From the NCBI GenBank assembly GCA_937928335.1, contig CALFWN010000089.1, positions 1-7,625 on the forward strand: a DNA stretch of 7,625 bases, written 5' to 3'. The notes beneath the pieces were generated by a model. That model worked only from the letters and a program-made list of their open reading frames with translations. It ran no database searches and was not told the DNA's origin. This document shows, piece by piece, positions 1 through 6,716 of the stretch; position 1 is the stretch's first letter, and each line of letters begins with the position of its first letter. Position numbers and translations under genes: made by a program. The stretch comes from an uncultured Litoreibacter sp. GTDB lineage: Bacteria > Pseudomonadota > Alphaproteobacteria > Rhodobacterales > Rhodobacteraceae.

Positions 1-180
1 TTTGTCTCGGGGCGCGAAAACGGCACCGGGCTGGGGCTGGCGCTGGTGTCGAAAATCGTCTCGGAACATGATGGCTGGATTGCTGTGTCCAGCGTGCCGG
101 GGCGCACAGTGTTTCGCATATCCCTGCCTCTCGCCCCCAAACCTGTCGAGCCTGAGCGGCTTTCTGAGAAGGAGAATTAG
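1..180 (+). CDS. ntrB: NtrB, nitrogen regulation sensor histidine kinase (3' end only)
   Basis: Frame 1 is open from the first base to a TAG at 178-180, giving 59 codons of a C-terminus. The visible part carries the G2 box of a HATPase_c domain (GTGLGLALVSKIVSEHDG, about residues 9-26 of the fragment) followed by a short final beta strand (TVFRISLPL) and a charged tail. In the family, NtrB is a soluble kinase and phosphatase that phosphorylates NtrC when nitrogen is limiting and is restrained by PII. Naming it ntrB rather than another kinase rests on its position: it ends on the base before the ntrC start, the classical ntrBC arrangement. The histidine and dimerisation domain lie upstream of the window and cannot be checked. 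Confidence 0.9.
   Translation, partial: FVSGRENGTGLGLALVSKIVSEHDGWIAVSSVPGRTVFRISLPLAPKPVEPERLSEKEN
167..174 (+). promoter_or_regulatory. Shine-Dalgarno site of ntrC
   Basis: AGAAGGAG lies inside the last codons of ntrB and ends 6 bases before the ATG at 181. It supports 181 as the ntrC start and, with the directly abutting TAG-ATG junction, suggests coupled translation of the two genes. Confidence 0.8.
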
Positions 181-1554
181 ATGGACGGCACAGTTCTGGT
201 CGCCGATGACGACCGCACCATCCGCACGGTTTTGACCCAGGCGCTGACGCGGGCGGGGTGCAAGGTTCATGCGACCTCGTCGCTGACCACGCTGATGCGC
301 TGGGTGGGCGAGGGGAAGGGCGATCTGGTGATCTCGGATGTGATGATGCCCGATGGCAACGGGATCGAGGCGCTGCCGGAGATTTTGCAGCTGCGGCCCG
401 GCCTGCCGGTGATCGTGATCTCGGCGCAGAACACCATTACGACGGCCATCGCGGCCAATGAGGCGGAGGCCTATGACTACCTGCCCAAACCGTTTGACCT
501 GCCGGATCTGATGAAGCGCGCCAACCGCGCGCTGGAGCGCAAACGCGTGATGGCGCGCGGGGTGGCGGCCCCGTCCGAGGCCGCACAGACTGGCGACGAG
601 CTGCCGCTGATCGGGCGGACCCCGGCGATGCAGGCGCTTTACAAGCTGGTGGCGCAGGTGGTGAATACCGAGCTGGCGGTGATGATCACCGGCGAAAGCG
701 GCACCGGCAAAAGCCTGATTGCCCGCGCGATCCATGATTTCTCGGACCGGCGCACATTGCCTTTTGTGACCGTGACCCCGAAGGATCTGGCCGATATTGA
801 CGGGCCTGCGGCGATTTTGAGCCGGGCCAAGGGCGGCTCCATCCTGTTTGACGAGGTGGGCGATTACGGCGAGGACGCGCAGGCGCGGCTGGTGCGGATG
901 CTTGACAGCCTGACCGATGACGCGCCGCGGATCATGGCCACAAGCCAGCAATCACTGAATGACAAGCTGGACCGGGGCGAGATGCGGCAGGACCTGTTTT
1001 ACCGGCTCTGCGGCGTGACGTTGAACATCCCGTCGCTGCGCGAGCGTGTCGATGATATCCCGCTTCTGTCGGATCATTTTCTGACCCGTGCGGAACGTGA
1101 CGGCGCGCCGCATAAGGTGCTGAGCCGGGAGGCGCGCGAGATGATCCGCGCCTATAGCTGGCCCGGCAATGTGCGGCAGCTGGAAAACACCGTGCGCCGC
1201 CTGATTGTGACCTCGCAGGAACAAGAGATCGGCCACGGCGAAGTAGAGATGGTGCTGGGCAACCAGCCCGAGATCGAGCCGCTGATCGGCGGCGGCGACG
1301 CGGAGAAGCTGTCAGCCGCCGTGGCCAAGCATCTGCGGCGCTATTTCGATCTGCATGGCGGCGTGCTGCCGCCGCCGGGGCTCTATGGCCGTATCTTGCG
1401 GGAGGTGGAGCTGCCCTTGCTCGAAATTGCGCTGGATGCGACGGCCGGAAATCAGGCGAAATGCGCCGACCTTCTGGGCATCAACCGGAATACTTTGAGA
1501 AAAAAGGTGACGGATCTGGATATTCACGTGACACGGCGCCGCAAATTGATGTAA
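181..1554 (+). CDS. ntrC: NtrC, nitrogen response regulator, sigma54-independent type (no GAFTGA)
   Basis: This 457-aa response regulator turns on nitrogen-assimilation genes when phosphorylated by NtrB. Residues 1-120 are a receiver with acidic D9-D11, phospho-acceptor D53, S81 and K103. The AAA+ domain spans about 140-350, with Walker A GESGTGKS (171-178), Walker B ILFDE (221-225), arginine-finger candidates R269 and R275, and sensor [12 protein letters not shown] (327-336). A Fis-type helix-turn-helix lies at about 423-442 ([18 protein letters not shown]). Between PF (194-195) and GG (218-219) there are only about 26 residues where E. coli NtrC has about 44. The L1 loop with GAFTGA is absent, and the L2 stretch before sensor I is also shortened. 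R. capsulatus NtrC likewise lacks GAFTGA and is known to activate the housekeeping RNA polymerase; the same is inferred here. The start abuts ntrB and has a good ribosome site. Confidence 0.95.
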   Translation: MDGTVLVADDDRTIRTVLTQALTRAGCKVHATSSLTTLMRWVGEGKGDLVISDVMMPDGNGIEALPEILQLRPGLPVIVISAQNTITTAIAANEAEAYDYLPKPFDLPDLMKRANRALERKRVMARGVAAPSEAAQTGDELPLIGRTPAMQALYKLVAQVVNTELAVMITGESGTGKSLIARAIHDFSDRRTLPFVTVTPKDLADIDGPAAILSRAKGGSILFDEVGDYGEDAQARLVRMLDSLTDDAPRIMATSQQSLNDKLDRGEMRQDLFYRLCGVTLNIPSLRERVDDIPLLSDHFLTRAERDGAPHKVLSREAREMIRAYSWPGNVRQLENTVRRLIVTSQEQEIGHGEVEMVLGNQPEIEPLIGGGDAEKLSAAVAKHLRRYFDLHGGVLPPPGLYGRILREVELPLLEIALDATAGNQAKCADLLGINRNTLRKKVTDLDIHVTRRRKLM

Positions 1555-1557
1555 AAA

Positions 1558-1576
1558 CGCCACAGTCACCGTGGCG
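1558..1576 (+). other. Perfect 6-bp hairpin in the ntrC-ntrY gap
   Basis: CGCCAC (1558-1563) and GTGGCG (1571-1576) are exact inverted complements around a 7-base loop, starting 3 bases after the ntrC stop. No T-run follows, so it does not look like a classical intrinsic terminator. It could slow exonucleases, attenuate transcription into ntrY, or be chance. The 83-base gap contrasts with the abutting ntrB-ntrC junction and could hold an ntrYX promoter, but I see no convincing -35/-10 pair in it. Confidence 0.4.
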
Positions 1577-1637
1577 AAAGGACAGCACTGTTGTTCAGAG
1601 ATCACATCAATAAAGAGTGGCAAGTGGTGGAAAGCAG

Positions 1638-3899
1638 ATGAAAAGCAGTGCAGGGCTCGCGTCCTGGGACAGGCTGAATCAGTTAAGAAAGAAGCGCAGA
1701 TTCCGCAATCTGCTGACCCTTGGGCTGGTGGTTCTCGGGCCGTTTCTGGCTGTTGTCACCTATCTTGGCTTCGGGCCTTTCGAGCTGGACCCGACCTCGA
1801 AGGGCATCCGTTTCATCCTGCTGGCGGATCTGGTCTATGTGCTGGTCATTGCCGGGCTGGTCTTTCTGACCATTGCCAAGCTGATCGTGAAACGCCGGGA
1901 GGCGGCGGCGGGATCGCGGCTGCATTTGCGCCTGACGGGCGTGTTTACCCTGCTGGCGCTGGTGCCCACGGTGCTGGTTGCGATCTTTGCGGTGGTGACG
2001 CTGAATTTCGGGCTTGAGGGCTGGTTCTCGGACCGGGTGCGCAATGTGGTTGGCAGCTCTCTGGCTGCCGCGCAAGCCTATGAGGGCGAGCAGCGCAACA
2101 CGCTGGCCGAAGACACGCGCAGGCTGGTGGGCTACTTGAGCGTCGCCCGGCAAGTCAATGTAAACATTGATGATAGAAGCCTTCCGGAGGTGCTGACACA
2201 GGCGCAGGAACAGGTGCAGCGGGGGCTGAAAGAGGCGTTTATCATTGACGGGACCGGGCAGCTGATGGCGCGGGGCGCGCGCAGCTATCTGTTCGATTTT
2301 GAGACACCCGGCGAGGAGACCCTGGCCGCCGCGCGGGCGGGGGAGCTGAAGATTGTCGAGGATTGGGTCAATAACGAGTTTCGGGCGCTGATGGCGGTGC
2401 CGGGCTTTGTGGACCGCTACCTCTATGTGTCGCGCACGGTGGATGGCGAGATCCTCGCGCTGCTGGATGACACCCAGCAAAATGTGCGGCTCTATGAGCA
2501 GCTTGAGGCGGACCGGGGGCGGCTGCTGTTTGAGTTCGGTTTGTTATATCTGGGCTTTGCGCTGATCCTGATCCTGGCCGCGATGTGGCTGGGGCTGTGG
2601 TTTGCCGAACGGCTGGCCCGGCCTGTGGGACGTCTGGCGCAGGCGGCACAGAAAGTGGGGGCGGGTGATCTGGACGCGCAGGTGGTGCCGGCTGACAGCG
2701 GTGACGAGATCGAGCTTTTGGGCAATCTTTTCAACCAGATGACGCATCAACTTAAAGGACAACGCGCGACGCTTCTGGAAAACACCGCGCAGATCGAGCG
2801 ACGCAGGCGGCTGTTCGATTCGGTGCTGTCCTCGGTCACGGCGGGCGTTATCGGGCTGGATGCGGCGGGGCAGGTCACGATCCTGAACCGCTCGGCCCGG
2901 CGGATGCTGGATCTGGGCGAGGATGATCATACCGGCAAGCAATTTGGCGACGTCGCCCCGGAATTCGTGGCGCTGATGGAGCGTTTGGAAGAGACCCGCA
3001 CCGAGACCGCGCAGATGGAGATCAAGGTGACGCGCCGCGGCCAGCTGGAAAGCCTGCTGGTGCGTGTGGCGACCCGGATGGGGCAGGACGGTGTGCCGGA
3101 AGGGTTCGTGGTGGCGTTTGACGACGTGACCGATCTGGTCTCGGCGCAGAAAATGGCCGCCTGGGGCGACGTGGCGCGGCGCATTGCGCATGAGATCAAG
3201 AACCCGCTCACACCGATTCAGCTGGCGGCAGAGCGGCTGAAACGCAAATTCACCCCGCTGGCGGGCGACGAGCTGGACGCTTTGGAGCAATATACCGATG
3301 TGATCGTGCGCAAGACCGGCGATTTGCGGCGCATTGTGGATGAGTTCTCGAAATTCGCGCGGATGCCCGAGCCGGAGATGCGCAAGGCGGATCTGATGGA
3401 TCTGGTGCGCGACGCGGTGCTGTTGCAGCGCGCGGGCCAGCCGGAGGTGGAGATCACGCTGGAGGCCTCGGACGCGCATCTGGAGACCGAGCTGGACCAG
3501 ACCATGATCGGACAGGCACTGACCAACCTGATCAAGAACGCAGGAGAAGCCATTGAATGTTATCGTGAAAAAGGCGCGCCAGACGGGTTCAGACCACAGA
3601 TACGCGTGGTGGTCGAGAACCGGGGCGAAACCGCGCTGCTGACCATTTGTGACAACGGGATCGGGCTGCCCGAAGACCGCGCCCGCCTGTTTGAGCCTTA
3701 CGTAACCACCCGCGACGAGGGCACCGGCCTTGGCCTGCCGATCGTGCGCAAAATTATTGAGGAGCATGGCGGCACCCTGTCGCTGAAAACCGCAGACCCG
3801 TTTGACGGAACCGACCACCGGGGCGCGCAAGCCGAGATCGTCTTGCCGCTTCTGGGGGACGTGTCCCGCAGCAAAACCGTGGCCCGAGCCGCGGAATAA
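1638..3899 (+). CDS. ntrY: NtrY, membrane sensor histidine kinase
   Basis: From ATG 1638 the product is 753 aa, the usual size for NtrY. An in-frame GTG at 1617 would add 7 residues. I prefer 1638 because GGTGGAAAG (1626-1634) precedes it, though the spacing is tight. Hydrophobic segments at about 22-43, 59-83, 100-122 and 298-322 are membrane spans, with an extracytoplasmic sensing region of about 175 residues between the third and fourth. Then come HAMP (about 323-376), PAS (about 390-495) and HisKA with H518 in HEIKNPLTPIQLAAERLK, a block typical of NtrY. The HATPase domain has the N box (NLIKNAGE, N630 and N634), G1 (DNGIGLP, from 672) and G2 (GTGLGL, 695-700). All catalytic motifs look intact. 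NtrY phosphorylates NtrX; nitrogen, redox and envelope roles are reported in alphaproteobacteria. ntrX follows after 22 bases, so the two are probably co-transcribed. Confidence 0.95.
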   Translation: MKSSAGLASWDRLNQLRKKRRFRNLLTLGLVVLGPFLAVVTYLGFGPFELDPTSKGIRFILLADLVYVLVIAGLVFLTIAKLIVKRREAAAGSRLHLRLTGVFTLLALVPTVLVAIFAVVTLNFGLEGWFSDRVRNVVGSSLAAAQAYEGEQRNTLAEDTRRLVGYLSVARQVNVNIDDRSLPEVLTQAQEQVQRGLKEAFIIDGTGQLMARGARSYLFDFETPGEETLAAARAGELKIVEDWVNNEFRALMAVPGFVDRYLYVSRTVDGEILALLDDTQQNVRLYEQLEADRGRLLFEFGLLYLGFALILILAAMWLGLWFAERLARPVGRLAQAAQKVGAGDLDAQVVPADSGDEIELLGNLFNQMTHQLKGQRATLLENTAQIERRRRLFDSVLSSVTAGVIGLDAAGQVTILNRSARRMLDLGEDDHTGKQFGDVAPEFVALMERLEETRTETAQMEIKVTRRGQLESLLVRVATRMGQDGVPEGFVVAFDDVTDLVSAQKMAAWGDVARRIAHEIKNPLTPIQLAAERLKRKFTPLAGDELDALEQYTDVIVRKTGDLRRIVDEFSKFARMPEPEMRKADLMDLVRDAVLLQRAGQPEVEITLEASDAHLETELDQTMIGQALTNLIKNAGEAIECYREKGAPDGFRPQIRVVVENRGETALLTICDNGIGLPEDRARLFEPYVTTRDEGTGLGLPIVRKIIEEHGGTLSLKTADPFDGTDHRGAQAEIVLPLLGDVSRSKTVARAAE

Positions 3900-3905
3900 G
3901 AAATC

Positions 3906-3913
3906 AAGAGGAG
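3906..3913 (+). promoter_or_regulatory. Shine-Dalgarno site of ntrX
   Basis: AAGAGGAG lies in the 22-base ntrY-ntrX gap and ends 8 bases before the ATG at 3922. It decides the start: the same frame is open further upstream inside ntrY, but the conserved receiver begins exactly at this ATG (MSDILIVDDE). Confidence 0.85.
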
Positions 3914-3921
3914 CAGACCCC

Positions 3922-5337
3922 ATGAGTGACATTCTAATCGTTGACGACGAGCGCGACATCCGAGAGCTGATCTCGGATATTTTGAAGGACGAGGGGTTCA
4001 GCACCCGGCTGGCGGGCACCTCCGAGGAGTGTATGGAGGAGCTGAACAAGGAGCCTCCGGGGTTGATGATTTTGGACATCTGGCTGAAGGATTCCGCGAT
4101 GGACGGGATCGATATCCTGAAACATGTCAAACGCGACACACCGGAAATTCCGGTGGTGATCATCTCGGGCCACGGCAATATCGAGATCGCGGTCGCAGCC
4201 ATCAAACAGGGCGCCTATGACTTCATCGAGAAGCCTTTCAACATTGACCAGCTGATGGTGGTGATCACCCGCGCGATGGAGGCCTCGCGGCTGCGGGCGG
4301 AGAATGTGCAGCTGAAGCGTGGCGAGGTGGCCAATACCGAGATGATCGGCGAAAGTGCTGCCTTCCGCACGCTGCACAGCCAGCTGGACAAGGTGACCAA
4401 TTCCAACGGGCGGGTGATGCTGACCGGGCCTGCGGGGGCGGGCAAGGACGTCGCGGCGCGCTATATCCACGCCAATTCCAACCGCGCCTCGGCTGCTTTT
4501 GTGACGGTGAACTGCGCCACGATGGAGCCCGACCGCATGGAGGATTTGCTGTTTGGCCGGGAGACGCCTGAACGCGGCGTGGAGCCGGGCCTGCTGGAGC
4601 AGGCGCATGGCGGCGTGGTGTTCTTTGACGAGGTGGCGGATATGCCGCTGGGCACGCAATCGAAGATTTTGCGGGTGCTGGTGGAGCAAAGTTTCCAGCG
4701 GGTTGGCGGCAATGACAAGGTGAAGGTGGATTTGCGGGTGATCTCGTCAACCAACAAGGATCTGGCCGAGGAAATCCGCGAAGGCCGGTTCCGCGAGGAG
4801 CTGTATCACCGGCTGAACGTGGTGCCGATCCATGTGCCAAGCCTTGAGGAACGCCGCGAGGACATCCCGTCGTTGGGGGAATTCTTTGTCGAGGCCTTCA
4901 ACAAGGTACAGGGCCTGCCCTTGCGCAAGATTTCCGAGGACGCGGCCGCGCTGTTGCAGACCATGTCCTGGCCCGGCAACATCCGGCAGCTGAAAAACGT
5001 CATGGAGCGGGTGCTGATCCTGGGACCGGGCTCGGGCGAGATCGAGGCCAAGGAGCTGCCCGATCTGGAAGCGGGCGAAGAACAATCCGACGGGCTGAAA
5101 ATCGGCGGCACGCTGGCGACATTGCCGCTGCGCGAGGCGCGTGAGCTGTTTGAGCGCGAATATCTGATGACGCAGATCAACCGCTTTGGCGGCAATATCT
5201 CGCGAACGGCGGCCTTTGTGGGCATGGAGCGCTCTGCGCTGCACCGCAAGCTGAAATCGCTGGGGGTTGTGACCTCGAACAAGGCCGGCGCCCGAATTGC
5301 CGAAGTGCAGGACGAGCTGGAAAACGCGGGGGAGTGA
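3922..5337 (+). CDS. ntrX: NtrX, response regulator partnered with NtrY (no GAFTGA)
   Basis: This 471-aa protein is the cognate regulator of NtrY. The receiver (1-120) has D8, D9, phospho-acceptor D52 in LDIWLKDSAMDGIDIL (a block typical of NtrX), S82 and K104. The AAA+ domain has Walker A GPAGAGKD (169-176), Walker B VFFDE (233-237), the L2 motif SFQRVGG (257-263) and sensor II SWPGNIRQLKN (349-359). A Fis-type helix-turn-helix lies at about 424-443 (NISRTAAFVGMERSALHRKL). Where L1 should carry GAFTGA the sequence is FGRETPERGVEPGLLEQAHGG (211-231), so no sigma54 contact is expected; other alphaproteobacterial NtrX proteins also lack it. The last Walker A residue is aspartate where related regulators have Glu or Ser/Thr; this is probably tolerated. 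The stop is TGA, and no intrinsic terminator follows. Confidence 0.95.
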   Translation: MSDILIVDDERDIRELISDILKDEGFSTRLAGTSEECMEELNKEPPGLMILDIWLKDSAMDGIDILKHVKRDTPEIPVVIISGHGNIEIAVAAIKQGAYDFIEKPFNIDQLMVVITRAMEASRLRAENVQLKRGEVANTEMIGESAAFRTLHSQLDKVTNSNGRVMLTGPAGAGKDVAARYIHANSNRASAAFVTVNCATMEPDRMEDLLFGRETPERGVEPGLLEQAHGGVVFFDEVADMPLGTQSKILRVLVEQSFQRVGGNDKVKVDLRVISSTNKDLAEEIREGRFREELYHRLNVVPIHVPSLEERREDIPSLGEFFVEAFNKVQGLPLRKISEDAAALLQTMSWPGNIRQLKNVMERVLILGPGSGEIEAKELPDLEAGEEQSDGLKIGGTLATLPLREARELFEREYLMTQINRFGGNISRTAAFVGMERSALHRKLKSLGVVTSNKAGARIAEVQDELENAGE

Positions 5338-5346
5338 GGTGCCGGA

Positions 5347-5376
5347 GGCCTGCGTAGGCTTGGCCTGCGTGGGCTT
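5347..5376. repeat. 15-bp tandem duplication after ntrX
   Basis: GGCCTGCGTAGGCTT (5347-5361) is followed immediately by GGCCTGCGTGGGCTT (5362-5376), with 14 of 15 bases identical. It begins 10 bases after the ntrX stop. The unit contains GCCT and AGGC, which can form small alternative stems within or between the copies. It may be a slippage product, and copy number could vary between strains. Confidence 0.8.
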
Positions 5377-5426
5377 TGTGGGTAGCTCTGTGACGAGCGG
5401 TCGATAGGGGGGCTTAGGGTCTAGCG

Positions 5427-5640
5427 CTGACGTTTCTTAGGGAGGCTTGGTAAAGCGGACCTTTGGGCAGAGGGCAGCGAAGGGTCAGAGAGAGCCCAAA
5501 GTGCTTGATGCTGCCCATTCAACGAATGGTCGGCTTTGTTTGCGGGCTTACAATTGGTGGATGCACTTTATCGACAAAATTGCCGCGTATCTTTAGCCTT
5601 GAAGCACAATGGTTTTAACTGCGACAAGATCATTAACGAC
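5427..5640 (+). repeat. Diverged direct repeat, copy A (upstream of orphan gene)
   Basis: Short blocks of this segment recur in the same order and with nearly the same spacing at 6274-6492. They are CTGACGTTT (5427), CGGACCT (5456), GCAGCGAA (5474), GCACTTTATCG (5563), ATCTT (5589), GCACAATGGTT (5604) and GCGACA (5621). The middle part (about 5482-5562) does not align clearly by eye. It is best read as an old, decayed member of an intergenic repeat family. The boundaries are approximate. Confidence 0.5.
5461..5516 (+). other. Interlocked inverted repeats (possible pseudoknot)
   Basis: CTTTGGGC (5461-5468) pairs perfectly with GCCCAAAG (5494-5501). Inside its loop GGGCAGC (5472-5478) pairs perfectly with GCTGCCC (5510-5516), outside the first stem. 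The geometry is that of an H-type pseudoknot with an 8-bp and a 7-bp stem if transcribed. It lies in repeat copy A; copy B does not preserve both stems, so a conserved RNA function is not shown. Confidence 0.35.
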
Positions 5641-5697
5641 AACAACGTCTCTTTAGACTAAGGGCATGAGCTACCGTTTTTCAGAGCTGAACACTGG

Positions 5698-5717
5698 TAA
5701 AATAGAACCCAAAAAGG
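5698..5717 (+). promoter_or_regulatory. Possible -10 and Shine-Dalgarno site of the orphan gene
   Basis: AAAAAGG (5711-5717) ends 7 bases before the ATG at 5725 and is a fair ribosome site. TAAAAT (5698-5703) could be a -10 box, but no good -35 lies 16-18 bases upstream, and the leader would be very short. The ribosome site is more secure than the promoter. Confidence 0.35.
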
Positions 5718-5724
5718 TTTGAAG

Positions 5725-6234
5725 ATGTTTGAATACGACAAAAACGCGAAGAAGATCACAAACACTGAGACTGGATCAAGCGCAACGCTGAAAAACTATG
5801 CGTTTGAAGATAAGATCGCCTACGAATACTACACATACGTCAGCTCGACCGAAACGATTGACTTCATAGTAGATATTGATCACGGCCACCACTACGCAAA
5901 GGCACTTGCAGAAAAAGAGATGGGTGGCCACGTTACGGCAGGCCAGTTAAAACAATTCCTTGCCCGCTGTTCGGAAATACTCGCGCAGGAAACCCCACTG
6001 CACTTCACGGTTTCCGAAATAAGCGACGTACATATGCCCCTATCATTGGAAACCGCAATGGATTTGATGGCACTCGTGATTGAATTCCACGCAGCGCACT
6101 ACGAAGCCCCCCTTTGGCTGACGGCAGGGCTGAAGAATAAGGACCCTCGAGCGGATAGGCATCATGTCGCTCCGTTCCTTCTTATGGATCGGTATGCAGG
6201 CTTTTCGGAAAAACTAAATGGTAAGTGGTTCTGA
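5725..6234 (+). CDS. Orphan hypothetical protein, 169 aa, AT-richer than its neighbours
   Basis: I do not recognise a family. The frame runs from ATG 5725 (a TTG at 5719 is an alternative) to a double in-frame stop, TGA then TAA (6232-6237). The protein looks cytoplasmic: no signal peptide and no membrane span. The N-terminal third is rich in charged and aromatic residues (YAFEDKIAYEYYTYVS, 25-40). The rest looks mostly helical. There are ten histidines, including HGHH (53-56), HAAH (122-125) and HH (146-147), and a single cysteine at 82. The His clusters might bind metal, but no known site is matched. Codon use and composition differ from the flanking genes: bases 5821-5880 have 23 G/C of 60. 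It is the only coding unit between ntrX and trkA, lies between two related repeats, and was probably acquired horizontally. The ribosome site and double stop support a real gene. Confidence 0.7.
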   Translation: MFEYDKNAKKITNTETGSSATLKNYAFEDKIAYEYYTYVSSTETIDFIVDIDHGHHYAKALAEKEMGGHVTAGQLKQFLARCSEILAQETPLHFTVSEISDVHMPLSLETAMDLMALVIEFHAAHYEAPLWLTAGLKNKDPRADRHHVAPFLLMDRYAGFSEKLNGKWF

Positions 6235-6249
6235 TAAGAAAGTGCCAAA

Positions 6250-6264
6250 GGGACGTCCAGTCCC
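6250..6264 (+). terminator. Weak hairpin after the orphan gene
   Basis: GGGAC (6250-6254) and GTCCC (6260-6264) form a 5-bp stem with a 5-base loop, 16 bases after the orphan stop codon. There is no immediate T-run; the first run is TTTT at 6279-6282. It is at best a poor terminator. Confidence 0.2.
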
Positions 6265-6273
6265 GATGGTAAT

Positions 6274-6492
6274 CTGCGTTTTGAGCGCGCTCCGCTGCAA
6301 AGAAAACCGGACCTCGGTGCAACCGCAGCGAAAGCTCGCGTTGTCCCGCGTAGCAGTATTTCCCAAAGCTGGGCGGGCACAAGACCGTGGGGTGGCGCTG
6401 TTACGGTTATTCGACAGCACTTTATCGCAGCCAAGCACATCTTCCGAATATGCGGTGCGCACAGGTTGCAAAGCGCCAGCCCGTCAAACCGT
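6274..6492 (+). repeat. Diverged direct repeat, copy B (downstream of orphan gene)
   Basis: This is the counterpart of copy A in the same orientation. It contains CTGCGTTT (6274), CGGACCT (6308), GCAGCGAA (6325), GCACTTTATCG (6417), ATCTT (6439), GCACAGGTT (6459) and GCGCCA (6473). Offsets from CGGACCT to the next two blocks are 17 and 109 bases here against 18 and 107 in copy A. Such collinearity is hard to get by chance within two short gaps, but overall identity is low and must be confirmed by alignment. The boundaries are approximate. Confidence 0.5.
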
Positions 6493-6614
6493 AGGTTTGC
6501 CTTTGACAAAACGGGACGGTCCCTCTCGGCGATTGCGAAGGGCAATCGCCTGTCGGTCGAGGCTCGCGCCAAGTCGGCGCCTTCGGCTTGCGCTCGCCAA
6601 GCTCCTTCGGCTTG
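6485..6614. repeat. Cluster of five short perfect hairpins upstream of trkA
   Basis: Five exact inverted repeats lie within 130 bases. They are CAAACC-GTA-GGTTTG (6485-6499), GGGAC-G-GTCCC (6513-6523), GGCGATTGC-GAAGG-GCAATCGCC (6528-6550, a 9-bp stem), GCGCC-AAGTC-GGCGC (6566-6580) and CAAGC-TCCTTCG-GCTTG (6598-6614). A direct repeat overlaps the last two: GCGCCTTCGGCTTG (6577-6590) and GCTCCTTCGGCTTG (6601-6614), 13 of 14 bases identical. No T-run follows any stem. The layout resembles a mosaic of intergenic palindromic elements more than a single riboswitch or terminator. Confidence 0.6.
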
Positions 6615-6716
6615 AGTCCGGGCGGGGCAGCGCGGTGAAATATACCACAACACCAACAAACCCACCTCGCGGTAAGGCTTTTATCTTAGCACGGCTTGGG
6701 GCATAGAAGTCCAAAC

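Larger units (their letters stand above)
5338..5724. other. Non-coding stretch between ntrX and the orphan gene
   Basis: These 387 bases have no credible gene. They hold a 15-bp tandem repeat right after the ntrX stop, an interlocked pair of inverted repeats at 5461-5516, and the first copy of a diverged repeat (about 5427-5640). The last 85 bases before the orphan gene are AT-rich. I found no clear intrinsic terminator for ntrYX: the stem-forming parts are not followed by a T-run. Confidence 0.6.

Noticed and set aside
2..235. Frame-2 open frame overlapping the ntrB end and ntrC start
   Set aside because: Frame 1 reads a clear kinase G2 box to its stop at 180, and ntrC begins at 181; this frame is an out-of-frame shadow.
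1582..1591. ACAG-CA-CTGT inverted repeat as an operator upstream of ntrY
   Set aside because: A 4-bp half-site is expected by chance and does not match a known NtrC or NtrX site that I can verify.
2544..4205. Very long minus-strand open frame (553 codons) opposite ntrY and the start of ntrX
   Set aside because: Its translation is rich in His, Gln and Arg with no domain, and it lies opposite two genes with complete catalytic motifs. It is a shadow caused by G+C-rich codon use.
5338..5520. Intrinsic terminator for ntrYX
   Set aside because: Stems are present, but none is followed by a T-run, so I cannot call a terminator.
6162..6706. Open frames on both strands in the gap before trkA (6162-6665 minus, 6218-6706 plus)
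   Set aside because: No ribosome site of note and low-complexity Arg/Ala/Pro translations produced by the hairpin repeats. They also overlap the better-supported orphan gene or the repeat copy.
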